A DNA stretch of 64,000 bases from Pipra filicauda (GCF_003945595.2 NW_024104998.1:1257224-1321223); one strand, 5' to 3'; positions 1 to 14,128 are shown, counted from the first letter of the stretch. Made by a program: numbers and translations. Notes: generated by a model from the letters alone, not told the origin.

Positions 1-1821
1 ACTTTGCAGAGAAAGTGTATCAGTTCACCATGCAGCTGCACGGTAGTTGATGCCAGCTCAGGAGAGAAGGTACGGGTAGGAACTTGCAGTGGGAAAGTGG
101 AATCATTTCAGCAGCATATGCCAAAATAAACTCCTCATGAGTCTACTAAGGGCTGCCAATACAACAATGATATGTAAGTAGAAACTCACTACTGATTAAG
201 TCTTCTGTTAGTCATTCATAAATTTAAGAACAGAAAAGTGAACCCAGATTTCAGAAGAACCTTAGGTGTTCGATACCCAAATGTAATTGTTCTCTCAATA
301 TTAAATTCAAAGAAGAAACAGTTCAGAAATTTGTGCATAAAAATAGGCATGCTGCTGTCACAGAAATGAAGGTGCAAGTTAATGAAGTTGAGTGCCTTTC
401 ATCTGCTGTCCATGCAAATCACCAGCTGCCCTGGAATCAGGGTGCTGGTAGCTCCAAATACAGGCCATAATTGTAGGCAGACCTAGGGGTGGTTCCTGGG
501 AGGTAAAATTGTCCTATATTTTGAGAATAAATCTAGACCCTGTGGTTGTTTTGTCAAATTGAACACTCACAAGTGGTTAGTTGAACTAAAAAAGGTGGTA
601 TTGAAGTTATGATGAGAAATCTCTAGAATATCAAGTAACCTCCTACTTTAACGTGAGGGCTTGTGGATTACTCAACTAATCTGGAATAAAGCTTCCCTGT
701 AAAAGTAAACTCTCCAAAGTTGAAATTGATATGAAATTTCCTTTGGGCTCAGTACTCAGATCTCTGACCTGGGAAATAAATGTGATCTGTAACAAACCTA
801 ATAGGGGCTCAAATGCTGCACAGCCTCCTCTGGTGACCCCAAGGTAATCATTCTTTTCCTTAGTGCTTCTGTTGCTATTTTTCCTTTGGTGGAAGCTACA
901 CATCTTGGTCACTGATGTTCTGGGAATTCACTAGCCTCCCCCGCATGACCGTGGAGCTCTTCAGCTTTATTTCACTGAGCCGTCCCAGGCAACTAGAATC
1001 TCTCTGGTGGGACAGACAAATTTGCAGAGTATATGACAGAAAAATGTTAGGTGTTGATAATATGCAATTATACATATTATAAATTTTGCAATTATTTCAC
1101 ATTCAGTACCTTTCCTTGGTGAAATTTGCAACTGGGTAATTCTTATATCAGTTGCCTTTAGCTTTTGGCATTTAACAACAGTATTGGCCATTACATCAGT
1201 GTTACATTTAGTGATGGGAAAAGAAGTTGCTGTTAACAGTCTCGGGAGAAAGGAATCAAGGGCAGAATTGATTTAAACTGACCCTGACAATGAAGTGGTC
1301 TCATTGCAGGGCTCTGCAGCCAGGGCCCATTAAAATAATCGGTTTTTTCCCTTGCTGTTTTTGAAACACTGAAACTTTTTCAGCATTGAAACAGAATGGA
1401 CTGCCAGTAGTTTTAGATGGCAATGACATCTCTTTTGATGTTTGTTGTCCTAATTCTGCTGAATGTAACACACGAAAGTATAGGCTACTCTGTGACAGAT
1501 TTTTGCAAAGGAAATAAAAATCTTAATACCTCCATTATCTGCCCCTTTTATTTTCATTTTGCTCTGGCATCTCTAGGGTTTCCGGTTACATCAGTTTCTG
1601 AAGGGGCCATTCTTCCAAGAGCACCTTTCTTGAGGGGAAAAATGAAGTGGAATAATTCTGCAACATGTATTTTTTTAAGTTTCTGTAAAGAAATACTGTT
1701 TTTTTTATCTCTTCCAGGAAAGTTTTTTTGTACTTATGGAACAAACATTGGACCTCTGAATTATTTCAAGATAATTGGATACCTGCTGTTATTCTGGGAA
1801 TTACTCCTTGAGGATGCTAAG
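1..1821. other. Unique AT-rich DNA, no gene seen
   Basis: I see no exon, RNA gene or recognisable repeat here. A 146-codon open frame on the plus strand (1417-1857) begins with a hydrophobic, signal-peptide-like stretch, but its last codons lie inside the CR1 fragment that follows. It has no domain I recognise, so I treat it as chance. Confidence 0.6.
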
Positions 1822-2000
1822 GAAAATATTTTCAGAGTGGCATTAGGCAGGCATTAGAACAGGTTGCCCAGAAGGGATATGGAGCTGCACGGCAGCTCAT
1901 CTGTGCAAGGCACCGAGCAGCCTGACCTGACATTGCAAGCAGCCTTGCCCTGAGCAGATGCTTGAACTGGGTGATGTCTCATGCTCTCTTCTAGAGTCAG
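1822..2000 (+). mobile_element. CR1 LINE 3' fragment (end of ORF2 and start of 3' UTR)
   Basis: The sequence around 1848-1875 (gcattagaacaggttgccca) matches the conserved CR1 stretch that encodes the W-N-R-L-P motif near the end of ORF2. The following part, with gcctgacctgacattgcaag at 1919-1938 and cttgaactgggtgatgtc further on, matches the usual CR1 3' region. The copy is 5'-truncated and the terminal octamer repeats are not visible, so it is old or also clipped at the 3' end. Orientation is plus. CR1 is the dominant LINE of birds and other reptiles. The identification rests on remembered consensus, and both edges are approximate. Confidence 0.62.
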
Positions 2001-5000
2001 TTCTTTTCTTAGTCTATTATTTTTGAAGACTTCCACAGAAAGTGCTAATTTCTTCAACTCTTGCACCTCAGTTGATAACAGATCCCTGTGCTCAGGACCA
2101 CATACTCGAACTTGGACCTTTACTAGCTAGTAAAATAAAATAACTGAGGAGGAGAAAGTGAGTTTTTTTACAAATTAAGTGGGTATTTAAAACATAGGGC
2201 ACTTTTCTTAGGACCTTAGCTAAGAACTGAATAATCTTGGTTATCAATAATAGAAGGTGAATTTCGTTTCACAAAAACTACCTCTGTAGCAGCCTTACGC
2301 CAGTTTCTTGAATGGGGTTAGCTCTGATTTATATATTCTTGAAATGAGAACCAGGTCACTGTCTCTTAATAGCCTGATTGCCAACATGCTTTCATGTGCT
2401 TGCTGTTCTGACTGCAGTTTCACATAGTCAGCCATATTGAAAGTTTGCAACCAGCCCTAAAATGGAAAAACACCCCTCTGAGTTCATGTTTTGCTTCAAC
2501 TGAGGCATGGTCTAGATTTTGCTTTCTGTCAGGTATTGGGTTTGGACCACAAAATGCTGATCCATAGGTGGAACTAACTCAACCCCCAGGACTTTTTGTG
2601 TTCAGATTTTTCCTCAACCCTGCTCAGTTGCAGAAAATGTCATTACTTGTGCATCTTCCTTGGATAGTAGGAGACCTGGTTCCACTATTTGACTCAGTTT
2701 TGTGGCTTTCTTTCAGACCTCTCATCATTTCTTTCTTTTTGGCTGAGTCTCTGAGGATGTTAGAACCAAAGACCGGCACGTTTTTTTGCCTTTAGCCTTC
2801 TCTAAATACCATATGTCCCAACACACAAACGTGTGGCGCCAGCTCATGCAGTGACATGGGCCATGCTACTGCCTGAATATAAGTGTCACACAGGATTCAG
2901 CTGCATCACTTTCCTGCCTCTACATTTCTCCCTCTCATTCTTCCTCAGTTTTGTGCATGTAGAGTCAAAGTTTGTGGGGCACAAGCTGAACGCAAAGATC
3001 TGATTCACCTAGTTCAACTGAGGGACTGAAATTAGGATTGTATTTGCACTAGGCTATTTTAGTAGTCTGTTAAGAGACTTTTTCAGGGGAGTGTTAGGGT
3101 TAAGCTGAGTAAAAGGGTTCCCCTTGTCTTTCAAAAGGGAGCTAACAATGAATACATCCCTGACTAAGGTACCTGGCTAACTATCTGGAGTTAGGTGAGA
3201 TGAACCAAACAGAATACAAATGCTGACAAGGCCAGCCCTAATCCAAACAGGCAATTTAATTTTCCTAGGAGCCCCTCGTAGCTCTTTAACCTTTCTTCTG
3301 TCCTCCTGTCCTTCAATTTTCATATGTCAATGACACTGTCCTTATTTGCCATGGAGGGGTTCCTACCTCACAATAATTTTTCTTTTGTAGAGGAGTTGAC
3401 AATAGCAAGCTACTTGGCCTATGTGGAGGTCCAAACCAGGCCACATGCAGGAACCACAGACCATAGGTGAACAGAGGCATGGAATAGTTTCCAGAGGCAG
3501 AACAGCATTGGGCAGAGAAGGGAGAAAATGAGGTCCTGAGCTGAGGAGGTGAAAGACAGGAAGAAGAAGAAGAGAGGAAGATGAAGGAATGGTAGAAAGT
3601 CTTCAGTTATGGGAATATGCACCTGGGCTTTTGGGGGAAATGTAGAACCCCTAAATCCTGGCAGGGTCCAGAACTGTGTGAGGTCTGCCTTGGTGCAAAT
3701 AAGTGATCTGCACAACACTCTGAACTTCAGCCCTTCCACTCTGTAACAGAATGAAGCCCAGCAGTAGCTCAAAAACAATCCATGAGATGCAGATCCTGAT
3801 TTGGATTTTAATTGGCCCCCTAAACATGGAGTGACAAACAAGTTTGGAAGTACAGAAAAGGTGAAATATGAAAAAGCTTAAAAGAAGGAAGAAATGCAAA
3901 GCTGACTGAAGTATACTGGATTCTGTAGGAATTTCTTTTTCCTCTCTTGGTTAAGTATTTCCAGATCATGTATCTAGCTGTCATTTTGTCAATATTTAGT
4001 AATTGTCTACTAGTCAATACCAGATGCATCTTGCTAGTCTCACACACTTCTGGAGTCAGAGAGTCACTCTCTAGTTCCTGTCAGCTTTATCAGTTGTTAC
4101 CCACATGTTTTTTTAGGAACAGACTTCAGTCTTCTGCAAAGCATGTCCTGCAGTGCTTTGAGACTCCTATAGCATTGAAATTTGTGTGTGTGAATAACTG
4201 CAGTGGATCCACTCTACTCCTTTTCACTGCTGAGCCCACATTTCATGCCATTTTGTCTCATTAGAGACACACAGCATCTTTTAGCATTTTAAATTTCAGG
4301 GTTTTTTGGAAGACATTTTACTTCATCCATTAAATGCAAGGAATGAATATTCTGGTTTCATGTATAAGATAGGCAAATAGAGGAGAGAATGGGGTCTAGC
4401 AATAGTGTTTCAGTTTTTATCTTAGAGGCTTTCTAATTTTTCTCTGACCATCTATGTTTGTCTATGATTATTCTCTTATTAACGTTGTTATGATACCAGA
4501 TTAATGTTATAAATATGCAGTTAGAGGTGGGCCCAGTTAATTAGGGGCAATTAGAGGTGGGCCTAGCCTGAACATTTGTGTGTGTCTGTGTGTTTATCTT
4601 TGCCTCTGTGTGTGAAGCTCATTTCCAAGGAATCCAAACCTGGATCCAAGTCCAAAGTCCTCAGATGGTCCCTGTCACTGCATAAGGCTAAATCAAAACA
4701 GCTGAGCACAACTTTGAAGACATTTAGATTCTAAATCCTGGTCCAAATGACTTGAATTCCTTTTCTTCTCTCATCCCTTTAATCTAGATTAAACATAAGA
4801 TCTTGGGAGCACGGGAAAAAGAAAAGACAGTGTCAACAGTTGATATTAATTGCCTTTTATCAATCCCTGAAGAGTTCTCAAAATATTTAAACAATCTGAT
4901 GTAAGTAAACACATTAATAAACTAAATGTGAGAAAAAAGAAAAGCCAGTAATTACAGTAGAGTTTAAACATCACATCTGATAAGTAACAAAGACCTCTAA

Positions 5001-8000
5001 ATGTAACAGATAAAAAAGATAAAACAGAAAACATAGTAAAGAAAAACTGAATGGCATAGAGGTCACATGAATTAAATAACTCTAATGTCTTTCCAGAACA
5101 AAAACATCGTTAAAAGCCTGGAAGAACTGAGTTCTGAATTAAGTCTTCATCAACATTCGAAAGGCTTCCCCCCCTTCTATCCCAGCATTTTTCCTAAGGT
5201 CTCATGTTTAACCCACAAAAACGATGTAGTTGTCATAAACAAAAAGTAAACTTTTACCATTCGTGGAAGATTAGAACTTTGTAAGAAGTAGGTGGGGTAA
5301 TTACGCCTTAAGACAAGACTAAATTCAAGGTCTGAAAGAGGACCTCTATATGTAATATATATGAAATATATGGAATTTATTTGTTTAATTATTGCAATTA
5401 TGCACTGTGTTTGCTAACCATTTATATTTAGTAAGCATTAGTTACTAGCAGACTCACTTGATTTAAAGTTAGAATATCTGTTAATTTTTTTATGCCTTTT
5501 TTTGTAGAGTAGTAGAACCCAAATTTTTACCAAAAAGATCCTAATTGGTGCAATTTGCAAAAGCTTGTGGTGGGCTAGTTTAACCCAACTTTTTGGAAAA
5601 GAAAGTATGTCACACATGATTTGTCCTTCCCTGGTCTTGAATGGACAGAGACCTGAAACCCATCTTTGCTCACTCCATGCAAGGCCTATGGGCAGGCAGC
5701 TGCTCAGCATCCTCTGCCCTGCACTTCCTTCTCCCTTCTGCTGGAATCTCCTCACCTTCTTCCTTAATGCTGTACATTGCTGATATTCTTCTCTTTCATC
5801 AGTTCCCTCTAAAAAAGTGAAGCAGTGGAGTTTAATATACTTCTCTCTAGGGTAGCAAGTATATTTTTTCTGGTTTTGCTTGCATTTACTTATAAGTTAC
5901 ATTTTTATGTAACCCTACAATAATTTCATTAAGATGAAACACTGGGGGCATTTCCATTGAGATGAAGGATATGTCAGGGTTTTAAAACTGTTTCTCATGT
6001 GGTTCTTCAGTGACATATATTTTTTCCTGTTAAAAAGAAAAAAAAAAAAAAAGAGAAGAAAAAAAAAACAAAGGGAATTGGCCTGGGGAAAATGCCACAG
6101 AGATACTGTTAAGTCTGACTTAAAGCCAAGCAGCATATGCAGGGCGAATGCTCGTCTACCCATTGTGCTTACAGCCACAGGGGGCTGAGAATAATACCCT
6201 GTGAGATTTTACTAAAATTGTGGTAAAATATTCTGGTATAGCTGCCTCTGTTTCTGAAATCAGAAACCTTAGTTTTTATTTTAACTTATACTATCTACTT
6301 TGACCTAGGTTTTTATTTCTATGTTAGCACTGCATCATCATGCTTTTAAAGAAGTACTGTGAAGAAAGTGCAGCCTGCTTCTTTGCACACAACATCAACA
6401 ATTGCAATCCAGGTACCACTCATATTCCAACGCAGGTGATGAGCTGCCAATGAGCCCATGGCTACAGAGATTATGGCCGTGGTGCACTTACTAGTTAGTT
6501 CTATCCCCAGAAAGCAGCCTATGAAAATCTGTTTCAACCTAGTCTAATTTTGAGCAACATTTGGATTGTTTTAATTTGTACTAAGGAAAGACCACTTTCA
6601 GGCTTACAGCAGAATTAGGAAGGTGAAGAGAAGAATCACCTTTGTTCGTTTTTACCTCTCCTGTGCGAAGAACACTGTGATTTACCAGAGAATCTGATCC
6701 ATCTCTGACAGTTTTTATTTTCCTTTCAGTTAAAATAAGAAAAATAATTTAGGGCCATTTGAGAGCTTGGAAGTGTGGAACTGCAAAGTGAAGAGAGGAC
6801 AGCATGCTGTGCTGACTGGTCTCCCATGAAACTCACCCTTTAAGGGGCAGAGACCTGGTGCAATCGCTGTCTCCTCACCCCATTGAGGTGGCCAAAGCAC
6901 AAGGTGGTTCCTGAAAATGCAAGCACAGCCCTAGTCTGTGCTGATGGCAGTGCAGCATTGTGCTGCCTTTTGCTCAGGGATTGGAACAAATCTGCTGTTC
7001 AGCCTTAAGGAAAGGAAAGTTTGTTAGCTAGAGTATTAGCTACAATCTTCAAAACAAAAGTTGTTATTATATTGTCACAGAATGCCTGTAGATTTATGAG
7101 GCCTTGGGAATACAATAAATTAATCACAGTAGTACTTGTTTAGTTTTGTAAAGATTTGCAAAACAAGTAATAAAGTGTTGATGTGATTTTTTTTTTTACT
7201 TAGAAATCCATTAGATATTGTTCTGAGTCTAGTTTTCTTCTTTGAAATTAACTGTTCTAGGAAACATCTAGAAAGCCATGAGTTGCTTAAGTGTGATTAG
7301 GATTTTAGGAGTCACAGTCACAAGTCTTATCAAAAACCTTCAGATCCTAAGTTTGATCTTCGTTGTATTTGTTCTTTAGCTGCAATAGTAATCCATAAAT
7401 TTTACAAAAATTACATGATACAATTTATATTATTACAGAGAACTAGGTAGAGGGGGAAAAAAGGAGGATTATTAAAGGAAATAGGCACTGACTTTCCAGT
7501 AAAATAAATTGAAATATCATATGGTTTTACTTTATCTCTTGAAGTAATGAATAACTAAATAGAAGTTTTCTATTTAAGAACTCGGATGTTTTTTGCTAGG
7601 CCTGCAAAAAAAACTTAACAAATGGTTTCATAATTTGCCAAATGACATCCAACTGCATAAACTAATAAAATATAAATGATAATTTCCAATAGTTCTGAAG
7701 AGGAATTAATTCAAAAGTTGATGTATTAAGCATTCTTCAAAATCTAATTCTGTTCTTATCGTCCTCTTACTTTGAATCAGAAAACACCATATCTTACACC
7801 TGACACACTGGAACTGCAGACATCCCTACACACTGCAGCAATGGCAGCCTGAGCTCCTGGGGACACATGCTATCTGCATGCTACATTGCCTCTTGAAGAA
7901 GTCTGTTTTCTCAATTGGTGACATTGCACAGCTTTTATTTTTGGCAAGGCTTTTTCAATAGAGTGACATGATGTGAAATAGAATAACCTGATGAAATACA
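2001..8000. other. Unique AT-rich DNA with A-rich runs, no gene seen
   Basis: No supportable exon, RNA gene or transposon was found. A partly duplicated phrase (ttagaggtgggcc) occurs twice at about 4520-4566. An A-rich run lies at 6032-6072. Purine-rich sequence at about 3525-3600 gives overlapping open frames that look compositional. The rest is ordinary unique sequence. Confidence 0.55.
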
Positions 8001-8085
8001 ATAAGTGCTGTACACAGAGCACCTTTCATCATGACAGATCCCAAGGAGTTTTACACACTGTACATATAAAAGTCATTCTGCACCC
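8001..8085 (-). repeat. Ancient amniote MIR/L3-like remnant
   Basis: The phrase gcacctttcatc, followed by a 'gatccc aag-gag ttttacac' segment, resembles the antisense of the 3' part of old amniote repeats whose consensus runs 'agcgcctttcatc...gatctcaaagcgctttaca'. It is badly decayed, and nothing coding remains. The call is pattern recognition, and a library search could assign it to another ancient family. Confidence 0.42.
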
Positions 8086-10055
8086 ACCACTGAAACACAG
8101 TTAGAGAAGTTAGAAAAGAATAGGGTAACCATACCATGCCAGGAATAACAGCTTTTTTGAGTAAGGGAAGTTAAGAAAAATGTCTTCGTATGAAACAATA
8201 ATGGGAATATTTAGGGATGCTGGATTTAATTACTAGCATTAGCATTTGCTCAACGTGTTTAAAGGATTTCTTGTAAATGCATGGATTAGTAATAGAAATA
8301 CAATTATCCATAAATATTTAATTTTCCACAAGTTCTTGTGACTTTAATCTTTTCTCAGAAACAGCACCTTAAGCAGCAGAAAAAAAAAGAGAAAAAACCA
8401 ACATATATTTAAGAATCGTTTAAAAATTTACTCAAGAGACGAAAATGCCCTTTAGTCAAGAAAAGCTGGCTCTAAAATGCTCACATTTTTGCCCAAAATA
8501 CAGGACAGCTCTAAGTCTTCCATCTGGTGTAATTCAACAAAAAAGGCATTTTGTTCAGGTAGAATCCTGTCCCATCAGAATCTGAGTTGAGGTACCATTC
8601 AGTGCAATACAATACTGGCAGTGGCAAGACTGATGTTATATTTGCTCTCAATGGTTCATGATACAATATGCATACACTGATACTGTGAATATCAGAACCA
8701 GTGGAACTGTGAGCTATCAGCATTTACAGTACAGATTTATCACTCTTGATTTAAAGTGCAATTAAAGTACCATAAGTTATCCAATCCGTGGCAATTGTAT
8801 GTTTTTTGCAGCCTTTACTAATTGGAAAGTCATTGAAAAGAATGAACTTTTTGCTTTCCAGATTAAGTCTATTTGTTGTGGGCTAACAGTACTCCCCATC
8901 AGTGGGACCAATTGATGTGCTGCACAGTCTGCAGCCTGGTCATGTATTCTTACTGCAAAGAATTATTGAAAAATGGAAATGATCATATGAAGACAGTTGG
9001 GGAGAGATAGAGGGATCATAGCATCCTCTGTTTTCTGATACTTATTGTAGCATGTAAATCAGCATCAGTGACATTTATGACATTATACATCTAGGAAATC
9101 TAACCAGATATGAGAGAAGAATTTGTTTGATGCTTCTTGAAAACTTAGAAAATTATTATAAATTGGCTGAAAAGTTTTAACAGTTATGATAGTAGGTTAA
9201 GCTGGTGATGAATTATCCATACAGTGTTACAGGGATTAGTCTCATTGCATGTTAATATTGATTCAATGGAAAAGAATAGTAAACCTACAGTAATTAGGCT
9301 TAGAAAGTGAAGTAAACGTGAAGGAGGCCAGAAGTAATAATGAAGTCCACACTAAGAGGTAAGGAATATGGGTTGGAAGCATTATACTCTGATTCATTAT
9401 GAAAAAATGCGGCCTAATATAACTAGAGAATCTATATATCTATATATCTAATGGAAATTAGCAAAAATGAAAGCTAATGACAATGGATGGCAGTTTAGGT
9501 ATGTGTAACGTGATCTAATGCCTAAATAAAAAGTATGTTTCAGGACTAGACACTCATAGAAGGCAGTAAGGGGCAGCAGAGGCTGGATTACAAATCAGGT
9601 TGAAAAACTAAACCTATCTGCAGCTCTGACAGGAGAGTCAGCAGTGCTGGGTAATAGCCATGTAGGGCTCTTAAGTTTGATACCCTTCTAAAATGTGTAA
9701 AGCATCACTTTTGTGAATATTTTTTCCCACTTCTATAAGGAAATTCTCCCTTTGTCTCCCTCCTTGAGGCCTCACTTGAATATCTATCTCACTGATATCA
9801 CAGAAGTTACCTTCGTCATGATGTAAACCTATCCCGCTTATCTCAGATTTCACTCTCATTCCAATCCTCCATTCCAGGAAAATTCCCTACAGACTATAAA
9901 AAAGGAAAATAAATCTTTTTCATAGAATTTTTGCCAACTCTTCAGAATTTTGCAGCTTGAAAAACCTCACAGCAAGGATAATACTGGGAGGGGGAAGCAT
10001 GCAGTAATTAAGGCTTTAACTGATGATCAGGAAGGCTTCAATTCATACCCTACTG
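8086..10055. other. Unique AT-rich DNA, no gene seen
   Basis: I find no gene or recognisable repeat apart from a short (ATCTATAT)-type run at about 9432-9450. Open frames are short and lie on both strands without domains. Confidence 0.55.
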
Positions 10056-10205
10056 AGGCCTGGATCACCTATTTGATCCCAACATTGTTCTGGCTCTCAT
10101 TCCTCATCCTTAAAATGGATTTAATAGTCCCTCTCAACATCACAGGGGTCTTGTGAGAATAAATATGCCACAGATGGTAAAGTACTCAGACACTAAAGTC
10201 CTGAG
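10056..10205 (+). repeat. Ancient MIR-like SINE remnant, sense orientation
   Basis: The stretch 10099-10165 follows the classic MIR order: 'ctcattcctcatccttaaaatgg', then 'at-ttaatagtccctctcaacatcacaggggtc', then 'ttgtgagaataaata'. This parallels the consensus 'cctcatctgtaaaatggggataatag...cctcacagggttgttgtgaggat-taaat'. The 'ggtaaagtactcagac' that follows corresponds to 'gtaaagcgctttgcac'. MIR-type CORE-SINEs are shared by amniotes, so this is an old insertion and not informative about the species. Confidence 0.55.
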
Positions 10206-13200
10206 GGCCAGGGGAAATCAAAAGTTATATCCTTGTATCGGACTTTGGAATCATTTGAAATTGAATGCACAAAGCTTTCAGAGAACATGCTAGAGACAAT
10301 TGCCTAACTTACAGCACATATTTTATTCAATGAATTAAATTTCCATTATACTTATGAATTGTCCATGAGTGCTTTAGGAACACAAGAATTCCCACTCCAC
10401 CAGGAGGAGAATTTAATTGAAGGCAGGCACTGTGGCACTGCAGCAGGGAGAGAACTTACAGCCTTCCCCAGCACCAGCCTCCCAGCTCTCCACTGTCTGT
10501 GCAATACTCACTCACCGTTAATGGGTTTTGCACATGCGTGATATTTGGTTGATTATTTTCCCCCTTTGGTATTTTTTTAAATTTTGTTATGTCTTCAGGT
10601 ATGCTCTATGGCTTACTAGAGAGTTGAATGGGAATGACGGGATGTTTTTCTCAGAAGAGAAACCAAAATGAGCCCCTTACCATCAAGCTGTTGCAAACAT
10701 GGATGGAGTTTAATGAATATGTCATCCCCTAAAGAGAAGCATCTCAGCATCAGCCAACCTGCCTAATGTATTTCAGCAGTGATGATCTGTGTGTGCTAGT
10801 GCTTAGCTGTATGTTAACTACTACATTTATAAACTTGACCTATTTTCTGAGGCTAGACAGGATCTGTATTTGAGTAGATTTGAGGCTTGGTGTAAATATT
10901 TACAAATATTTACAAACAGGACCTTACTTTTTAGCAGTGTATACTCTGTCTGCATTTCTAATCTGGAACTGCTTTTTTCAGTAATAGACTTCTATCTTTT
11001 CAACACTCTGGTTTGACCAAAAGGCATTTTTTTCTTGATTAAATCTGTTTTCTTTACACCAGCTTTTCATCAGGAAAAGACTCATTCATGCTCAAGATCA
11101 CTTTCTTGTTACACAAAACTGCTAGTTGACCTTATCAACACGCTTATTGTCATTAACTAATTCTTACAGCAAGCTTTGAGATCATTATCCCCTTACTGAG
11201 CAGCTAGCATGTGGAAGCAAAGGCAGACAGAATACGCAATATTCCTCCAGGCCACAAAGAAATCATTAGCAGAAGACAGATTAAAATCCTGATTCCTTTT
11301 CCATTATTTAGATGATGCCTTTTCCTTGGTAACTTTCTCTCTTGTTCAGCACACTAATGCAGTACAGTTCTTCTTAGAGCACTTCCATTTTGGTCCAGTG
11401 TTTCAGAGGAACATAACGACTACAATAATAACAGCTGAACCCTCTTGGGTTTTGTACAGAGGCCAGGAGAAGAACTGAAACAAAGCACAGCTCTGGGACT
11501 GGGAGGCATGGTTTTGAACTTCTGTAAGGTGAAGCTACCTAAACAGATCACTAGGTAGTGACTAACTAAGCTCTTCCAGCTTATTGGGAAGGAAACCATC
11601 ACAGTTGTTTCATAACCCCAGTAAATCTGTCTTATTTTACAGAAATAAGCCTAAATTGTGTGTGTCCCCCTGTCCCCCTTGAATTTTCTAGGAGAAATGG
11701 TGACTTATTCTGTGGGAAGTTATCTGCAAAACTCTTCATCGTGGTATATAATTCTTTTCTTTTTTCAGTCCTTATTAAAAAAAAAAAAAGAGAGAGAAAA
11801 CTTTTAGGTCTTGGCTACTTTTTTTCTATTAAATACGTCTTGGCACTTGCCTAGATTATGGAGTAATCGCTTGCACAACATCACCCTTTAAATAGGTCAG
11901 CCAAAACTCTACATCCAAATACACTCTAAGCATTGCTCAGATCTCAGACTTTTACAGTTGGGTTCTGTCTCTCTAATGGTCTGAATCAAAATTCTGGATA
12001 CATCCAAATACCCTGAAGCAAGGGTATTGCAAATGCAGATCCAGAATGTCTGGCACAAGTCTTTCATTTTCAACTAAGGCTTCTTTTTTCATTCTCCTCT
12101 TTTTTCCTCTTCCCCTTCAATTAAGGCAAAAGCACATTGTTATTTCATGAAATCTAGAAGAGATTATTTTCCAGGATGTTTGATATTCATATGTGAAAAA
12201 TGATAAAGTGATTAACTTGCAACACATCTTGACTGAAACCCACAGAGAAGAGTAAAAACATGGAAATTCAGCACATATGTTTTGTAAAGAAAACCTATTG
12301 TCCTCTCTGGGAGGCTTTATTTCCCGAGCTTTTTAGGCAACACTTCTTTGGCCCATAAATCAATATGGAGGAGGTCCTGGTGCTCAAGCCTCTGTTACGA
12401 GCTACAGTTGCAGAAGGATTGTATGTGTAGTAGGATAGGCACGAAAAGTCCGGAAAAGGCCTCTCAGGACATTACAGTAGTTGTGAGTATTTGAGGTAGT
12501 CACATTATATACAATACTTATTGTTTTATTGTTGCTGATACTTGGCTTTCTATCTTAAAAGCAGTGTCAGAACTCCGATTAATCCTGAACCCTTGTAGTG
12601 ACACATCTTCCAGAGAATATGTGAACTGAGACTAATTTTTCTGTGTTTTTTTTAAAGTCTCCCCTTGGTTTCCTTTTTAACTCTGTGCTTCTGCCACAGA
12701 CAAGCATAGGATAAGATCTCAGTATTTGTTATGGCTTGCCCCCCAGGATATATTTTTTTCATAACTATCTTTAATTGAATGGAATTAACTTTCCTTTATA
12801 AGTCTAGAAAATATAAAGTGTGCTCAGATGCCTAAATACATGCATTATTAACATTTGTGTTAGCCCAGTCTAGTTTGTGACTGAACTGTCTAGAAGAGCA
12901 TACCAGAGCTTGGTTTTGGCATACTGGAACCTGTCTTTTGGCCATAGGTACTTGTATTCCAGCATTTCCTTTTATAAAAAAATTAACTTTGTATTTACAA
13001 ATTATTCTGTGCATAATGACAAAAGGGATTTATAGATACTTTCTTCTCCTATTCTTGCCATTTCAATCATCTGTTGAGCACCTAAATTTGCTCTTTTGGC
13101 ATTGTTATCTCCCTCTCTCCTTCCTGCAGTAACAGCTTTGATGCCCCATTCATCTCAAAAAATGCAGTTTTGCACATTGCCTCAGATTTCAGCTGCACCT

Positions 13201-14016
13201 TTTTCTCCACCGTGCCTTGGTCTGCCCTCACTGTTGGGTCCCGCAGGCCAACAAACATGGACAAGAGTGACAGCTTTACTTCTGTGAAAACTAGTGCTGG
13301 GTAATAAAAAATAGATTATCCTAAGCTGGTCACATGCCTTCTCTAACTACCAGCAGTCTCAGTACTTTGTCTTGTCCTTCATCTTTCCTCAATTCACAGC
13401 TTCTGCTTACCCTTTTTTTCCCTTCATCTCCTGCAAACTCAGAGATGAAGAGATTCATGCCAAAGGAAGCTTTCTCCCTCTGTTCTAGCTCTAGAGCACC
13501 TGTAAGTGATGGTAAATAAACACACTCCTCAGGCATATGGGAGACATGGTGCTGCCCAAGGACCGCACATGCTGAAGGCTTTAACTTTTTTGCTGGCTAG
13601 GCTGTGCTGCTCTTCCCCATGGTTCAGCACCCACTTCTACATCTGGTGCAGAATACCGTCTTGGGTAAGGCTTGACCTTTCTATCTCATTGCATGGGTAT
13701 CAGAGCCAGGGATAGCACTTCCATACTGGAGCAATGCCTTAAAGTCCCTCTGAGTTCCCATGAACAATGTACTGCTCAAAAATACTGCACAAGAGTAGCC
13801 CTCACCCCGAATAAGTCAGATTTGGGGCTTCTTTTTTTTTTCCTTTTTTTTTATTTTACCCCAAGTACTAATATTAAGACAGTCTGTGCCTGAGACCACG
13901 AGAAAGGAGATGCCCTTCTTACATTCCCACGCTGCAAACACCAAAATCTGACCCTAAGTTTCGCTGCTTTTTTTTCGAGTCCTAGTTATTACTGGCATGA
14001 TTCATTTTTTGTTTTG
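10206..14016. other. Unique AT-rich DNA, no gene seen
   Basis: No supportable gene. The region contains short A-rich and T-rich runs (for example 11777-11790) and overlapping short open frames at 13.1-13.9 kb on both strands. Those frames have no domain and are pyrimidine-rich by composition. Nothing else stands out. Confidence 0.55.
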
Positions 14017-14128
14017 TAATAGTACCCAGATGTCCAAATCAGGGTCCTGCTGTGCTTTACACGATAGAAACATGTAAGAAGAAACAGGCTTTGCTCTGGA
14101 GAACTTAAAATTTAATTTAGGAAGCAAA
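14017..14128. repeat. Ancient sauropsid interspersed repeat remnant
   Basis: The order 'agtacccagatgtccaaatc', 'agggtcctgctgtgctttaca' and 'gctctggagaacttaaaattt' resembles a widespread old reptile/archosaur repeat with the phrases 'ccaa-tcagggccccattgtgctaggcgctgtacaaa' and 'ccctgccccaaagagcttacaatct'. The family (MIR- or L3/CR1-like) is not certain, and the copy is strongly diverged. Confidence 0.42.
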
